Shown here: piece by piece, positions 4,961-5,620 of the stretch
Layout: every line of letters begins with the position of its first letter
Numbering within the stretch: the first letter of the stretch is position 1
Assembly: GCA_014380205.1 (NCBI GenBank)
Contig: JACMKH010000105.1
Location: 1 to 5,620 of the forward strand
Length of the DNA stretch: 5,620 bases
Reading direction: 5' to 3'
Origin: Sphingomonadaceae bacterium
GTDB lineage: Bacteria; Pseudomonadota; Alphaproteobacteria; Sphingomonadales; Sphingomonadaceae
Notes under the pieces: model-generated
Databases searched by the model: none
Told to the model about the DNA's origin: nothing
What the model saw: the letters and a program-made list of their open reading frames with translations, nothing else
Translations under genes and position numbers: made by a program

Positions 4961-5620
4961 ATGCTCCGCGCGCTCTCCCGCTCGATCGGCCAGCTTGGCG
5001 ACCGCGCCTTCCTCAAGGTGCTCGCCAAGTCTCTCGCGCTGACGCTCGTCATCTTCGCCGCGCTGGGCTTCGGCCTATGGTGGCTGCTCGATGCATTCAT
5101 CGCCTGGCTCGGCTGGCGCGAGGACGGCGGGCTCGCCGCGTTCGCCGCATTGCTCCTCACCATCCTCTTCGCCTGGTTCCTGTTTCGCATCGTCGCGATC
5201 GGCGTGATCAACCTGTTTGCCGACGCGATCGTCGCCGCGGTCGAGCGCAAGCACTATCCCGACGCCGCCGAGCGCGCGACGAGCCCCCCGCTCGCGCTCC
5301 AGGCGCGCGTCGCGCTCGGCTCGGTCGGCCGCGCGCTCGGCTACAACCTGCTCGCGCTGCCGCTCTACATCCTGCTGCTCGTCACCGGCATCGGCCCGCT
5401 CGTGCTCGCGGTGGTGCTCAACGGCTGGCTGCTCTCGCGCGATCTTTCGGAGCTCGTCCTCGTCCGCCACCGCCCGCGCGTCGAATGGCGCGACTGGATG
5501 CGCGCGAGACGCGGCGAACGGTACCAGCTGGGGCTTGTCGCGGCGCTCCTCTTCGTGGTTCCTGTCGCCAACCTGCTCGCGCCGATCCTCGGCGCGGCGA
5601 TGGCGACGCACATGTTCCAC
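4961..5620 (+). CDS. EI24-domain (CysZ-like) membrane protein, 3' end outside window
   Basis: The frame is open to the right edge, giving 220 residues without a stop. The protein is predicted to lie in the inner membrane with about four hydrophobic stretches (about 24-48, 58-82, 126-157, 189-210) and a positive cytoplasmic N-terminus. MLRALSRSIGQLGD, NLFADAIVAAVE (84-95) with HYP at 98-100, and PVANLLAPILGAAMATHMFH (201-220) are the pattern of alphaproteobacterial EI24-domain proteins. CysZ relatives handle sulfate import, but no such role is shown for this group. The motif at the edge is usually close to the C-terminus, so little is probably missing. An upstream ATG at 4886 would add 25 residues and has GGAGG at 4877-4881, but with a spacing of only 4. 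Those added codons use A/T third bases in 5 of 24 against 2 of the next 24, and they overlap the kinase promoter candidate, so 4961 is preferred. Confidence 0.75.
   Translation, partial: MLRALSRSIGQLGDRAFLKVLAKSLALTLVIFAALGFGLWWLLDAFIAWLGWREDGGLAAFAALLLTILFAWFLFRIVAIGVINLFADAIVAAVERKHYPDAAERATSPPLALQARVALGSVGRALGYNLLALPLYILLLVTGIGPLVLAVVLNGWLLSRDLSELVLVRHRPRVEWRDWMRARRGERYQLGLVAALLFVVPVANLLAPILGAAMATHMFH

Noticed and set aside
5075..5620. Minus-strand open frame of 181 codons at the right edge
   Set aside because: It lies opposite the EI24-like gene, whose plus-strand frame is open, hydrophobic and recognisable.
1..5620. CRISPR array, tRNA, rRNA, transposase or toxin-antitoxin genes
   Set aside because: No regularly spaced direct repeats, no tRNA cloverleaf or rRNA sequence, and no transposase, integrase or toxin-antitoxin protein was seen on either strand.

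Overview
The window looks like chromosomal DNA of a GC-rich alphaproteobacterium, most likely a sphingomonad (Sphingomonadaceae). That placement is an inference from the strongly GC-ending codons, the hisE/hinT neighbourhood, the style of the HIT, amino-acid-permease and EI24 proteins, and the intergenic palindromes. No rRNA or other marker is present to confirm it.

Layout. Positions 1-105 hold no gene that can be called, only a possible promoter. hisE (106-426, +) encodes the second enzyme of histidine synthesis. Two bases after it begins a 405-residue protein with a PD-(D/E)XK nuclease core (429-1646, +). hinT, a histidine-triad nucleotide hydrolase (1649-2032, +), follows two bases after that. 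Two different palindromic repeats (2017-2077 and 2090-2139) lie at the 3' end of hinT, and the first one supplies its last codons and stop. A cationic-amino-acid-transporter-type APC permease follows (2246-3811, +). A strong GC hairpin (3820-3843) separates it from a convergent PfkB-family adenosine-kinase-like gene (3845-4843, -). Across a short divergent region with another hairpin lies a membrane protein of the EI24/CysZ-like type (from about 4961, +), which runs off the right edge. That last gene is open to the edge with no stop.

How the genes fit together. The household part is ordinary: histidine synthesis, nucleotide housekeeping (HinT, adenosine kinase), amino-acid uptake and a small membrane protein. 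The part that stands out is the nuclease-like gene between hisE and hinT. It is visibly less GC-rich than its neighbours (52%, 53% and 60% GC in three hand-counted 60-base rows, against 72% in one row each of hisE and the permease). Yet it fits between them with 2-base gaps on both sides, and the Shine-Dalgarno of hinT lies in its last codons. It is a good candidate for an acquired accessory gene, possibly in DNA defence or repair, but nothing in the window demonstrates a multi-gene defence system. The second point of interest is the repeat that forms the C-terminus of HinT.
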